A stretch of DNA of 58,770 bases from Pseudomonadota bacterium (GCA_021811145.1 JAJZPN010000011.1:1-58770), one strand, 5' to 3'. Positions 1-7,789 are shown, counted from the stretch's first letter. Notes: generated by a model not told the origin, from the sequence alone. Numbers and translations: made by a program.

Positions 1-754
1 GCAAATGATTGATGGCACTAATCGTTAATGCAACATTTCCTAAAGGATCAACCTGGCTTATATTAACTTGTAATGGTAAGGTGTTATTGACAGGTGGTAG
101 TGCAGAAGGCAACAAACCTAAGTTAACTAAATTATTTTGTGCTAAATGCTTTGCTTCACTATTTTGTTGTTGATCGACTGCTTTTTGTAACCAATACTGC
201 GCTTGCAATGGATCCATAGCAACACCTCGTCCCGTAGCGTAAGCCCAACCTAAGTTGTTTTCTGCCATAGGCTCATTCTGCTCAGCGGCTTTCTTCCACC
301 ATTGAGTTGCCTCTTGATCACTTTGGATCACTCCCATTCCTTGACTATAGAGTGTTCCTAAGTTGTTTTGCGCTTTAGGTAGTCCTGCAACAGCAGCTTT
401 AGTCATCCACAGTGCTTGTGTTTGTAAATCAGTTTTACCTAATTCACCAGAACCAAACAATACTGCAAGATTATATTGAGCAGAAGCCAAATTCTGTTGT
501 GCTGCTAATAAAAACCATTTCTGTGCTTCTTGGCTATTTTTTTCAACCGCTAATCCCTGGCGATATAAAAATCCGATGGCATTTTGGCAATCACGATTAC
601 CACGAGTTGCTGAGTCAATACATTGTTGATAGGCTTTGGGATAATCATGTTGTAAAAATGCTTGTTTAGATTCCATGTAGCCTGCAAGTGCGGAGTTGTT
701 TATTCCCCACAAAACTATTAAAAATGATAGAGATATTGAGTTTAGTTTTATCAT
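1..754 (-). CDS. Sel1/TPR-like repeat secreted protein (3' end outside window)
   Basis: The reading frame opens with ATG at 754 and stays open to the window edge, so the C-terminus is missing. The N-terminus is a signal peptide: a hydrophobic stretch ending near NNSALA at about residue 25. From about residue 50 it shows Sel1-type repeats, short alpha/alpha units with the pattern A-Q-x-N-L-G-x-x-Y-x-x-G-x-G-V and (A/W)-x-x-W-x-x-K-A-A. At least three units are visible. Sel1 proteins are usually periplasmic or surface adaptors for protein-protein contacts. The stop of the upstream glycine-rich gene lies 2 bases before this ATG, so the two are probably cotranscribed. The specific partner is unknown. 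The family call is firm, the function is not. Confidence 0.8.
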   Translation of the reverse strand, partial: MIKLNSISLSFLIVLWGINNSALAGYMESKQAFLQHDYPKAYQQCIDSATRGNRDCQNAIGFLYRQGLAVEKNSQEAQKWFLLAAQQNLASAQYNLAVLFGSGELGKTDLQTQALWMTKAAVAGLPKAQNNLGTLYSQGMGVIQSDQEATQWWKKAAEQNEPMAENNLGWAYATGRGVAMDPLQAQYWLQKAVDQQQNSEAKHLAQNNLVNLGLLPSALPPVNNTLPLQVNISQVDPLGNVALTISAINHL

Positions 755-756
755 TT

Positions 757-1086
757 CTAATACTCCAAGCTCTGATCTGAACCGATTGGAGAAGCCATAG
801 TGTTAGGCTGATTGATTTTTTGTACTTCCTTTTGATTCACGTTTCCAGGCGTTTGATCTTCAATAGGAGGTGATGCTTTAGCACTACTATCTCCTGTAAA
901 GAGATATATCAACAGTCCAGCTACTAATACACCTGCAATAGCTAATCCCGCTCCTCCGCCACCTCCCCCGCCTCCACCACTGGAAGAAGTTGAGTCATGG
1001 GCGATAACTTGACCACCATCTGCAAAAACTGATGTATGTGTTGATAAAAAAACAACAGTCAACAAAGCAATTAAGATACGTTTCAT
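757..1086 (-). CDS. Small glycine-rich single-pass membrane protein
   Basis: I chose the ATG at 1086 (MKRILIALL); an in-frame GTG at 1095 adds three residues and looks less likely. Residues 1 to about 22 form a signal peptide ending TSVFA. A run of nine glycines follows near residue 37-45, then a hydrophobic segment (AGLAIAGVLVAGLLIYLF), then a polar tail rich in Pro, Gln and Asn. I do not recognise a family. The likely topology is an exported N-terminal patch, one membrane span and a soluble tail. Its stop is 2 bases from the Sel1-repeat gene, which suggests joint expression and perhaps a physical partner. It may be a real but fast-evolving gene. Confidence 0.6.
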   Translation of the reverse strand: MKRILIALLTVVFLSTHTSVFADGGQVIAHDSTSSSGGGGGGGGGAGLAIAGVLVAGLLIYLFTGDSSAKASPPIEDQTPGNVNQKEVQKINQPNTMASPIGSDQSLEY

Positions 1087-1301
1087 TATAAGCACGTTGA
1101 TTTATGTGAATTTTTCCCATATTTCACATGAGTTTACCAAGTAATGCAAGTTATTTTTATTTTTTTAAATAATAAAACCAGTATTAAATTAAGAACCTTA
1201 ACCTATACTTAAGGACAACTTAAAGCTAACAATTAACTACGGTAATCACTCTGGGTTCGTGCTATTTGGATGAAGTACAAATGGGTCATTAATATTCGGG
1301 A

Positions 1302-1940
1302 TCACCAGTCATCAGGTTTTCGAATTTCTGTATTTGGTATTGGATTAGGCAAAAGGCTCTGCTCTAGCGCCCAGGATCTAATTGGCATAAAAAAGCTTGC
1401 ATACTGCTTGAGCTGCCATGAAGGCTTACGCTTGGGTGTGCCAGGCGTTATTAATCCAATTACTTTTTTATGTTACTCTTTCACCATCCGTAGAGCTGTC
1501 GCCAAGTCAGAATCATTCGAAACAATGACAGCACAGTCATAAATATTGGCCCAAGCATCATTAAGTACATGCAAAGCCAAATTAACGTTCGACCCCTTTT
1601 CTTCAGTCTTGAAAATGGAGACCGTATTGGGAGGCGGATTAGCATTTTTAGCAAACACTCTGTGACGCAAGAAATGCCCCAAATGAACCTCAACCTCCGG
1701 ACAATGCGCTTCTAATGCTCGAAAGTAAGTATCCTGCCGAATGTTGACTTGTGGGTCGCGATCTGTTGGCTGCACCCGAGCAGTGAAATATTTGATTTTC
1801 ACTAACTCATTTTGTTCGCCCAAAATCATCTTAAATAGCTTGGTTAAATTTAGCCATTTATGGCGGCTATCTTTTAGCTGGCCATAGTAAAAGTTGAAGC
1901 CATCTATATAGACAATTGTTCTTAATTTAGGCTTAGCCAC
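1302..1940 (-). pseudogene. NYN/LabA-like PIN-fold nuclease gene, broken by one in-frame stop
   Basis: The first 155 codons, from a GTG at 1940 with AAGGG upstream, encode the N-terminal two thirds of a NYN (LabA-like) domain. They include TIVYIDGFNFYYG with its metal-binding Asp and the VIVSNDSDLATALR motif. A TAA at 1475-1473 then stops the frame. The same frame stays open for another 57 codons down to a TGA at 1304-1302, and those codons read as the normal family C-terminus: VIGLITPG, then PSWQLKQYASFFMPI, ending RKPDDW. Restoring the stop to CAA or GAA would give a 212-residue protein. So this is a nonsense-inactivated gene, a readthrough case, or a sequencing error. NYN proteins are predicted RNases that often sit in mobile or defence regions. 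Confidence 0.85.
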
Positions 1941-1951
1941 TTCAAACCCTT

Positions 1952-1984
1952 TTTAGAAAAAGCAAGGGCCTCCGAAGAGGCCCT
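1952..1984 (-). terminator. Intrinsic terminator, UUCG loop
   Basis: Read on the minus strand, this is an 8-bp GC-rich stem (AGGGCCTC / GAGGCCCT, bases 1984-1977 and 1972-1965) closed by a stable TTCG loop and followed by TGCTTTTTC. It lies just upstream of the NYN gene start, so it would end transcription arriving from the tRNA-Lys side. Confidence 0.75.
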
Positions 1985-2171
1985 GCACCTGACAGTCGAA
2001 ACCATCAGGGTAGTAGTTTATAAATGATAGTACCAATTGGCGCCAAAAACAATATCCTTTAGGTCTTTTAATCATCAATATAACGTTATTTTAGTAGCTT
2101 TATTAATCGCACATCAATTTTTATCAGCTTATAAGTCAATATCTATATAGGGTTTTGAAGAGCCACGACTT
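1985..2171. other. Intergenic stretch with no recognised gene
   Basis: No convincing coding frame or RNA is visible. The right part (2151-2163) ends in GAAGAGCC, which resembles the GAAAGAGCC seen twice at 2396-2413 beside the transposase stub. It could be an insertion-sequence end in the same orientation, but the match is too short to call. Confidence 0.4.
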
Positions 2172-2213
2172 CTTTTAATCCGTTGGTCGCAAGTTCGAAT
2201 CTCGCCCGACCCA
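2172..2213 (+). pseudogene. 3'-half fragment of tRNA-Lys (attachment-site-like scar)
   Basis: Forty of 42 bases match the 3' half of the intact tRNA-Lys at 2485-2560, from the anticodon loop (CTTTTAATCC) through the T arm and acceptor strand (CGCCCGACCCA). The copy is on the opposite strand. Mismatches are at 2191 and 2199; the first breaks a T-stem pair. There is no 5' half, so it is not a functional tRNA. Site-specific integrases often use tRNA 3' halves as att sites, which makes this a likely relic of integration followed by rearrangement. Confidence 0.85.
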
Positions 2214-2237
2214 CGATATCTATACTAGAAACAATGA

Positions 2238-2413
2238 GTTGCTAACCGCAAGTCTAATTCTAACGGTATTACAGAAGGTTTCCACCGTAAGATGAAACTG
2301 ATTCAGAGAAGAGCTTATGGATTCAGAAACTTTGAGAATTACAGAGTGCGTGTTAAGGTGCTCTGTGGATGATTAAAACTACCCCCCTTAAATGGGAAAG
2401 AGCCGAAAGAGCC
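2238..2413 (+). mobile_element. Remnant of an ISL3-like insertion sequence (transposase C-terminus)
   Basis: Bases 2262-2372 encode the final residues of an ISL3-family DDE transposase, including EGFHRKMKLIQRRAYGFRNF and ENYRVRV, ending LCG and TGA. The frame is closed by a stop at 2235-2237, so only about 44 codons survive. After the stop, TACCCCCC and AATGGGAAAGAGCC resemble the terminal region of such elements, and the 9-mer GAAAGAGCC is repeated in tandem at 2396-2404 and 2405-2413. The rest of the element is gone. Family assignment comes from the characteristic RRAYGFRNFENYR ending. Confidence 0.8.
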
Positions 2414-2442
2414 AAGGAATAAGAGTGTGTAGTAAGTGTATA

Positions 2443-2471
2443 GTAAAAGAAAAAGCGGGCAATTGCCCGCT
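2443..2471 (-). terminator. Terminator of tRNA-Lys
   Basis: On the minus strand, the perfect palindrome AGCGGGCAATTGCCCGCT (2471-2454) is followed by TTTTTCTTTT. It begins 13 bases past the encoded CCA end of tRNA-Lys. Confidence 0.85.
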
Positions 2472-2484
2472 GATCTTTGTTATT

Positions 2485-2560
2485 TGGTGGGTCGGGCGAG
2501 ACTCGAACTCGCGACCAACGGATTAAAAGTCCGCTGCTCTACCGACTGAGCTACCGACCC
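2485..2560 (-). tRNA. tRNA-Lys (anticodon UUU)
   Basis: A 76-base cloverleaf with encoded CCA. The acceptor is GGGTCGG pairing with CCGACCC, the D arm contains AGCTCAGTCGGTAGAGC, the anticodon loop is CTTTTAA, and the T arm is GCGAG-TTCGAGT-CTCGC. It follows cpoB in the same direction by about 60 bases, the same neighbourhood as the lysine/valine tRNA cluster after cpoB in Escherichia coli. The nearby inverted half-copy suggests it has served as an integration site. Confidence 0.97.
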
Positions 2561-2618
2561 TCAAAATCAATCCAAAATTTTAGCTCGACTTAGGGTCTCT
2601 AGTCAAATAAAAAATACA

Positions 2619-3533
2619 TTATTGATGATGTTTTTTAAGCTTTGCCGCTGCATCGCTATCTGGATATTTGGTTTCTAGTTGATGTTCAACGCTTTTAGCT
2701 TTACTTGTATCACCTAACGCTTTGTAAGCACGGGATAAGTTAAGCATTGCATCGGGGACTTTACTTGAATTGGGATAGTCTTTAATAACTCGCTTATTAA
2801 CTAACACCGCTTCTTTATAGTTCTTTAGTACGATATCATTCAAACCAATCCAAAAAAGTGCATTGGGTACTTTTTCGTCATCTGGATTAGCAATAATAAA
2901 GGCTTTAAGAAGTTTAACTGACTGCTCATAGTTACCTGCATTAAATGCATTTAGTCCACTATCGTAACTCGGTCCTTTTTGAGCTGGCGCTTCTTTTATT
3001 TTACTTTCTTTGCTACTGGCTTTATCAGCTGCAGCCTTATCGTCTTTTTTTCCATCAGCAGATTTTGTCTCACTGTTTGTAGGGTTAGCATCTGCCAATG
3101 CTTTATCTGTTTTAGTTGTTTTTACTTCCTCGCCCGGTTTAGCTGGTTTACCAGTATTTGCTTGAGGATTTCCACCTTCAAGTACTTTTAGACGTGAATC
3201 AAGATCAAGATAGAGCTCTTGGTTTCTTTTGGTTATTTGATCTAACCGATTGTTAAGTTCATCTAACTTACCTTTCATTTCCGCCAAACTTTGTGTCATA
3301 TGATCAAACTGACTAACCATATCCGGCAGATTTTGATTGGCTGACTCCATTCGGCCAACACGATCTAATAAATCCTGTACCTCTTTATTGAGGTTATTTT
3401 GCACTGCTTTAATGTCAGCTAACTGCTGATCATCAGAAAAAATACCTGCCCAAGCACTGTTAACGCTCAGAAAAATAAAAACAATAGCCCCGAGAAACTT
3501 CGGGGCTAGAGCTGTATAACGAACTGCTTTCAA
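2619..3533 (-). CDS. cpoB: Cell division coordinator CpoB (YbgF)
   Basis: Periplasmic protein that links Tol-Pal to peptidoglycan synthesis during outer-membrane constriction. A signal peptide (to about residue 29, NSAWA) precedes an N-terminal coiled coil with regular heptads (about 40-115), as in the trimerising YbgF_N domain. A low-complexity Lys/Ala/Asp/Ser linker (about 120-185) follows, then TPR units to the end (YDSGLNAFNAGNYEQSV, ALFWIGLNDI, DAMLNLSRAYKALGD). The start is TTG at 3533, 4 bases after pal, with GGTGAG at good spacing. A hairpin with a T-rich tail lies within its first codons (see findings). It is the last protein gene of the tol-pal cluster. The linker is longer than in E. 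coli CpoB (263 residues against 304 here). Confidence 0.93.
   Translation of the reverse strand: MKAVRYTALAPKFLGAIVFIFLSVNSAWAGIFSDDQQLADIKAVQNNLNKEVQDLLDRVGRMESANQNLPDMVSQFDHMTQSLAEMKGKLDELNNRLDQITKRNQELYLDLDSRLKVLEGGNPQANTGKPAKPGEEVKTTKTDKALADANPTNSETKSADGKKDDKAAADKASSKESKIKEAPAQKGPSYDSGLNAFNAGNYEQSVKLLKAFIIANPDDEKVPNALFWIGLNDIVLKNYKEAVLVNKRVIKDYPNSSKVPDAMLNLSRAYKALGDTSKAKSVEHQLETKYPDSDAAAKLKKHHQ
3465..3507 (-). promoter_or_regulatory. Hairpin with T-rich tail inside the start of cpoB
   Basis: On the minus strand, AGCCCCGA (3507-3500) pairs with TCGGGGCT (3493-3486) around a 6-base loop. It is followed by ATTGTTTTTATTTTT. This looks like a weak intrinsic terminator or attenuator between pal and most of cpoB, and it sits wholly within codons for the signal peptide. 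Confidence 0.45.
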
Positions 3534-3537
3534 CTAA

Positions 3538-4035
3538 TTACTCACCACGGTAAACGATGTCGGTACGACGGTTTTCAGCCCAAGCTGCTTTGTTATGACC
3601 TGGGTTACGTGGTTTTTCTTTACCAAAAGAAATGGTATCAATTTGATTGGCGCTAACACCACTTGCCATCATTAATTTTTTAACGCTATCAGCACGGCGT
3701 TGACCTAAAGCCAAGTTGTATTCACGGCTACCGCGCTCATCACAGTTACCTTGTAGAGTAACGTGGGCAGCTTTGTGGCTAGCCAAGAAGTTAGAATGAG
3801 CATTAACAACAGGAGCAAATTGCTCTTTTACAGCAAATTTGTCGAAATCATAATATACGCTACGTTGACCTAACGCACCGCCTACACCTTTAGCTGGGAA
3901 CAATACCTCTGCTACAGTATTTGTGTGTGCAGCTTGAGTTTTAGAACCGGTATCAGCGGTTGGTGCTGGGGTTGGGGTTGAGCTACATGCAGCTAATGCA
4001 CCAGTCATAGCTAGAGCTAACATTAATTTTTTCAT
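3538..4035 (-). CDS. pal: Peptidoglycan-associated lipoprotein Pal
   Basis: Outer-membrane lipoprotein that anchors the outer membrane to peptidoglycan and works with TolA and TolB. The lipobox LAAC places the acylated Cys at residue 17, followed by a Pro/Thr linker. The OmpA-like domain spans about 60-165, with VYYDFDKFAV, LQGNCDERGSREYN and LGQRRADSVKKLM. The peptidoglycan-contacting Asp and Arg of the NCDERG region are present. Length (165) is normal. It lies about 100 bases after tolB and 4 bases before cpoB. No missing residues noted. Confidence 0.98.
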   Translation of the reverse strand: MKKLMLALAMTGALAACSSTPTPAPTADTGSKTQAAHTNTVAEVLFPAKGVGGALGQRSVYYDFDKFAVKEQFAPVVNAHSNFLASHKAAHVTLQGNCDERGSREYNLALGQRRADSVKKLMMASGVSANQIDTISFGKEKPRNPGHNKAAWAENRRTDIVYRGE

Positions 4036-4136
4036 AATTATCCTCAGGTTGTTTGTTTAAAGTGAAATAAGCTTACAAAAAAAACCATTATAAATCAAAA
4101 TTTTCTACAAGTGTAACGCACAATAACAATTTTGGT

Positions 4137-5414
4137 TTACTCGAAAGGGCCCCATACGGGTTCATACACATCCCCTTTGGTGGTTGCCAAGGACTGGCGG
4201 CTTCGTCCATCACTACTGACAATAGCCAACTCACCTCTCTCATGAATCCTTGTGGCGTATAAAATATACTGCCCATTAGGAGCAAAAGTGGGTGATTCAT
4301 CCAAATCTGTATCAGTCATAATTTGACTGGTATTGGTACCCAAGTCCATTTGCATTACATGAAATGACCCTTGATCACGTTCAATGTAAACCATCTTTCT
4401 ACCATCTGGACTTAATCGTGGTGAAACACAATAAGTACTACCGTAAGTTAAACGAGTTGCATCCCCCCCATTAACTGGGATGCGGTAAATTTGAGCATTA
4501 CCCCCACGATCTGAGGTGAAATAAATAGATTGTCCATCAGGGGAAAAGGTAGGCTCAGTATCAATACTTTCGCTGTAGGTAATACGCTTTGGATAGCCTC
4601 TTCCATCTGATGGAATTAAATACATTTGAGCAATACCTTCTTTAGATAATACCACTGCTAAATATTTTCCATCAGGAGACCAGGCAGGAGCACTATTATT
4701 ACCACGGTACTTAGCAACAATGACTCTTTTTCCGGTAGCTAAAGTTTGAATCACAACCATAGGCCTACCGAGCTCAAAGGTCACATAAGCAATCTTTTTT
4801 CCATCAGGTGACCAACGTGGTGAAATAATCGGCGCTTTGGCACTTAAAATAGTGATTTCATTATACCCATCACTATCAGCAATTTTTAATGCCCTCAATT
4901 CACCTTGTTGTTCTACATAAGCTATTTTGGTACTAAAAATCCCTCTAATACCTGTTACATCCTCATAAATCACATCTGCGATATGATGCGCCAATGCGCG
5001 ATATTGGTTGGGGGTACCTGTAAAAGATAACGCTTTACGAGATACTTGACCGTTTACATCCCATAATCTAAAAGACACTTGGAACTGACCATTACCCGTT
5101 GAGGTCACGCTACCATCAACCAAATATTGCGCATTACGAGACTTCCAATCAGCCCAGGCAATGTTGGGTGAATCAGGAGCGATTGGTTTCACTTCAGAGG
5201 CATCTATTACTGAAAAAATACCAGAGCGTTTCAGGTCAGCCCTCACCACATCAGTTAAGCTCTTACCTAAGTTCTGTTCATCCACAAAATTTAATACAGC
5301 TATTGGATACTGCTGGGCACCCTCTGTGGTGATATCAAGGGCAAGCTCCGCATGGGCCTCAGTAAAACATAATGCCATTACAATTAACACACAACGAAAT
5401 AGTTTATTTTTCAT
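4137..5414 (-). CDS. tolB: Tol-Pal system beta-propeller protein TolB
   Basis: Periplasmic protein that binds Pal and exchanges with TolA. A signal peptide ends at about residue 22 (TEAHA). The N-terminal alpha/beta domain (about 25-160) is followed by a six-bladed propeller marked by repeated (S/A)PDG motifs: SPRWSPDGKKIAYV, APAWSPDGKYLAVV, TFSPDGQSIYFT, RLSPDGRKMVY and TFAPNGQYILYA. Length 425 matches the family. Its ATG overlaps the end of tolA by 11 bases, showing translational coupling. Confidence 0.98.
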   Translation of the reverse strand: MKNKLFRCVLIVMALCFTEAHAELALDITTEGAQQYPIAVLNFVDEQNLGKSLTDVVRADLKRSGIFSVIDASEVKPIAPDSPNIAWADWKSRNAQYLVDGSVTSTGNGQFQVSFRLWDVNGQVSRKALSFTGTPNQYRALAHHIADVIYEDVTGIRGIFSTKIAYVEQQGELRALKIADSDGYNEITILSAKAPIISPRWSPDGKKIAYVTFELGRPMVVIQTLATGKRVIVAKYRGNNSAPAWSPDGKYLAVVLSKEGIAQMYLIPSDGRGYPKRITYSESIDTEPTFSPDGQSIYFTSDRGGNAQIYRIPVNGGDATRLTYGSTYCVSPRLSPDGRKMVYIERDQGSFHVMQMDLGTNTSQIMTDTDLDESPTFAPNGQYILYATRIHERGELAIVSSDGRSRQSLATTKGDVYEPVWGPFE

Positions 5415-6273
5415 GGGTAAAGTTGAGTTCCATATCTCTAAATTGTCGACGCAATTTTACGTCATTTGGCAATGGTAGTGGTTGAGATCGATCAATCCCA
5501 TCCAATACCGCCTGATCATATGCTGGATTACCACTAGCATGAGTAATCACTTTATTTAAAACTGTGCCATCGGGTAAAACTGTAATTTTAACGATCGTCG
5601 TGCTTCCTTTGGGCACAGTCAAAGGGACTTTTGTATGATGTTTAATTTTAGCAATAATCGCCAATTTAAATGCATCCAATTGTACTTCTTGCTCTGCAGC
5701 CTGCTGAGCGGCGGCGGCTGCAGCTTTTTTCTCTTCTAACGCTTTAATCTTTGCTGCGGCGGCTTTTGCTTTTTGACGCTTTTGATCATCAAGAAGTTCT
5801 TTTCTGGCTTCATCTTGTTCTTGTTTAAGCATTTCTTTCATTTGTTTTTCATGCGCTGCTTTTTTTGCTTTTGCTTCTTCCGCTTTTTTCTTTTTCTTTA
5901 GCGCAATATCACTATTTTCTTCTTTGACATCCACTTTGGGCGGCGTAGTAACTTGCTTTTGTGGCACCACTTTTTCAGGTACAGGTTTAGGCTGAGGAGG
6001 AATAGGTTTCGGTGGCTCAGGCTTAGGGGGCTCAGGTTTGGGGTGAGGCTGAGGTGGTTCAGGTTGAGGCTGAAGTGTAGGATGACGACTACCAGGCTCC
6101 TCTGGTTTTGGTAAATCAGTCCATAACTCAGCCTGGAATGTTCCGCTCACAGAACGATGCCAAGACACACCAAAAATTAAAAACACAATAAACGCAGCAT
6201 GAACCAATAAAGCCAATATCAGTGACTTGGTTTTATCTTGATCAACTGAAGAACGTGAAACTGATCGCTGCAT
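5404..6273 (-). CDS. tolA: Tol-Pal energy transducer TolA
   Basis: Inner-membrane anchored protein that spans the periplasm and carries proton-motive energy from TolQR to Pal/TolB. A single membrane helix is near residues 18-40 (ILALLVHAAFIVFLIFG). It is followed by a Pro-rich arm with PEPPKPEPP repeats (about 55-100), a long Lys/Ala/Glu helix (about 105-195) and the C-terminal domain with VTVPKGSTTIVKITVLPDG and the TonB-like end. The ATG at 6273 overlaps the tolR stop as TGATG; a TTG one codon upstream is less likely. The Pro-rich arm before the helix is unlike the short Gly linker of E. coli TolA. Confidence 0.95.
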   Translation of the reverse strand: MQRSVSRSSVDQDKTKSLILALLVHAAFIVFLIFGVSWHRSVSGTFQAELWTDLPKPEEPGSRHPTLQPQPEPPQPHPKPEPPKPEPPKPIPPQPKPVPEKVVPQKQVTTPPKVDVKEENSDIALKKKKKAEEAKAKKAAHEKQMKEMLKQEQDEARKELLDDQKRQKAKAAAAKIKALEEKKAAAAAAQQAAEQEVQLDAFKLAIIAKIKHHTKVPLTVPKGSTTIVKITVLPDGTVLNKVITHASGNPAYDQAVLDGIDRSQPLPLPNDVKLRRQFRDMELNFTHEK

Positions 6274-6683
6274 CAAAGTGCCTTAGGAGTAGCTAGTAGG
6301 CCAATATGTTTGACCTGAGCTTGTTTGAGAATATCCATCACTTTGAGAACTTCTTGGTAACGGATATTTTTGTCGGCAGCAATCACAACCGGACGATTAG
6401 CATTGGTTTTTTGCAAATCAGTAATTTTTGCAGCTAAATCTCCTCGCGCAATGGTTACCTCTCCAGAACCGTCATATATAAGGCTCACATCGCCATTGAG
6501 GTGAAGGTTGACTTGGATAGGAGTGGCAGGGGTAGCCATACTCTGCCCCACACTAGGTAAATCTATTTGCCCAGGATTAATCATGGGGGCTGTAACCATA
6601 AAAATGATTAACAACACCAACATCACATCAATGTAGGGCACCACATTGATTTGGTTCATTAAACGACGAGGTTTACGCAACAT
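6273..6683 (-). CDS. tolR: Tol-Pal motor subunit TolR
   Basis: Inner-membrane protein of the ExbD/TolR family that forms the proton channel with TolQ. One N-terminal membrane helix carries the essential Asp in YIDVMLVLLIIFMVTAPM (Asp at about residue 19). The periplasmic domain includes IAADKNIRYQEVLKVMDIL, typical of the family. Length 136 is normal. It sits 3 bases after tolQ and overlaps tolA by one base. Confidence 0.97.
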   Translation of the reverse strand: MLRKPRRLMNQINVVPYIDVMLVLLIIFMVTAPMINPGQIDLPSVGQSMATPATPIQVNLHLNGDVSLIYDGSGEVTIARGDLAAKITDLQKTNANRPVVIAADKNIRYQEVLKVMDILKQAQVKHIGLLATPKAL

Positions 6684-6686
6684 GGA

Positions 6687-7370
6687 TTATTTTCCTTGTT
6701 GAATTTGTCGTTGCAAAATATTAGAAAATTCTTCCATAAAGCTCTCAAAACGAATGGCCAAACGATCAACTTCGTGAGCGTAGCGGTTATACGCTATCAC
6801 AGCAGGAATAGCAGCAAACAATCCCATGGCAGTGGTAACCAAGGCCTCTGAAATACCTGGCGCCACACTAGCTAAGGTTGCTTGACCTACGTTTGATAAA
6901 CCACGAAACGCATTCATGATCCCCCATACCGTTCCAAACAAGCCTACGTAGGGACTAACTGATCCCACAGAGGCAAGAAAAGCAAGCCCATACTCAAGCA
7001 TATCCATTTCTCGTTGAAAGGTGGCTTTCATGGCACGTCCCACACTACTTGTGACCATTGCTGGATCAGCATAACCTGCTTTTAAGTGACGCATAAATTC
7101 ACGAAAGCCTGCTTCAAAAATCTTATCTAGAGAACCACTGTAGCGATCAGAAGAGACTCGTTGATACAGCGCATTTAAATCTTTAGCCGCCCAAAACTCT
7201 TCTTCAAATAAAGTCGTATCCTGTTTGGCACGCTTTAGCATGAACATTTTTCTAAAAATAGATGTCCAGGAAAATAGTGAAGCTAACAACAATAGCGCCA
7301 TTACAATCTGTACTAACACACTGGCATTAGTTACCAGAGACATCAAAGATATATCCGTTGTTACGTTCAC
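6687..7370 (-). CDS. tolQ: Tol-Pal motor subunit TolQ
   Basis: Polytopic inner-membrane protein of the MotA/TolQ/ExbB family and stator of the Tol motor. Three hydrophobic segments are visible: near 17-37, 130-155 (LAFLASVGSVSPYVGLFGTVWGIMNAF) and 165-190 (APGISEALVTTAMGLFAAIPAVIAYNRYAH). The GLFGTVWG and EALVTTAMGL motifs are diagnostic. Translation starts at GTG 7370, overlapping the ybgC stop as GTGA. Length 227 is normal. Confidence 0.97.
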   Translation of the reverse strand: MNVTTDISLMSLVTNASVLVQIVMALLLLASLFSWTSIFRKMFMLKRAKQDTTLFEEEFWAAKDLNALYQRVSSDRYSGSLDKIFEAGFREFMRHLKAGYADPAMVTSSVGRAMKATFQREMDMLEYGLAFLASVGSVSPYVGLFGTVWGIMNAFRGLSNVGQATLASVAPGISEALVTTAMGLFAAIPAVIAYNRYAHEVDRLAIRFESFMEEFSNILQRQIQQGK

Positions 7371-7789
7371 AGTATCACTCCTAAAGCTTGTTTCATTGAA
7401 TCGGGCACATTAATTGATTTGAAGGTTTCTGTCGAGACACTGACTACCCGCACCAATGCTCTAGATAACTCTTGTTCGCCACGCCACACTCGCTGATCAA
7501 AGGTAAGTAATCCACGGTCAAGTGATACAAGTTCTGCACCGACAGTTAATAAATCAGCTAGTATAGCAGGGGCTAAATATTTAATTTCAATTGATCGCAC
7601 AACAAATAACAATTGATACTGTTCTTTTAGAGTATGCGGATCAAATCCTCTTTCTCTTAACCACTCAGATCGAGCACGTTCCATAAAACGTAAATAGTTG
7701 GCGTGATAAACCACTCCACCTGCATCAGTATCTTCATAATACACACGACAGGAAAGTGTCGTTATTTTATGTGTTGAATCAGTCATCAT
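7367..7789 (-). CDS. ybgC: Tol-Pal-associated acyl-CoA thioesterase YbgC
   Basis: Cytoplasmic hotdog-fold thioesterase that acts on acyl-CoAs and is almost always encoded first in tol-pal clusters. The signature YYEDTDAGGVVYHANYLRFMERAR carries the catalytic Asp within ED(T/A)DAGG and the conserved HANYL. Length 140 is normal. Two adjacent ATG codons (7789 and 7786) are possible starts. It overlaps the last base of ruvB and the start of tolQ, tying the ruv and tol genes into one run. Confidence 0.95.
   Translation of the reverse strand: MMTDSTHKITTLSCRVYYEDTDAGGVVYHANYLRFMERARSEWLRERGFDPHTLKEQYQLLFVVRSIEIKYLAPAILADLLTVGAELVSLDRGLLTFDQRVWRGEQELSRALVRVVSVSTETFKSINVPDSMKQALGVIL

Noticed and set aside
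1201..1225. TAAGGACAACTT near 1210 compared with the hairpin arm at 18087
   Set aside because: The shared word is only about 9 bases and has no common context, so it is likely chance.
1270..1542. A plus-strand 90-codon frame with an ATG
   Set aside because: It lies antisense to the C-terminal half of the broken NYN gene, whose opposite-strand frame matches a known family. The plus-strand translation resembles nothing.
1952..1984. The UUCG hairpin as a CRISPR repeat or regulatory RNA
   Set aside because: It occurs once, has a T-run on the minus strand, and fits a plain terminator. No CRISPR array is visible anywhere in the window.
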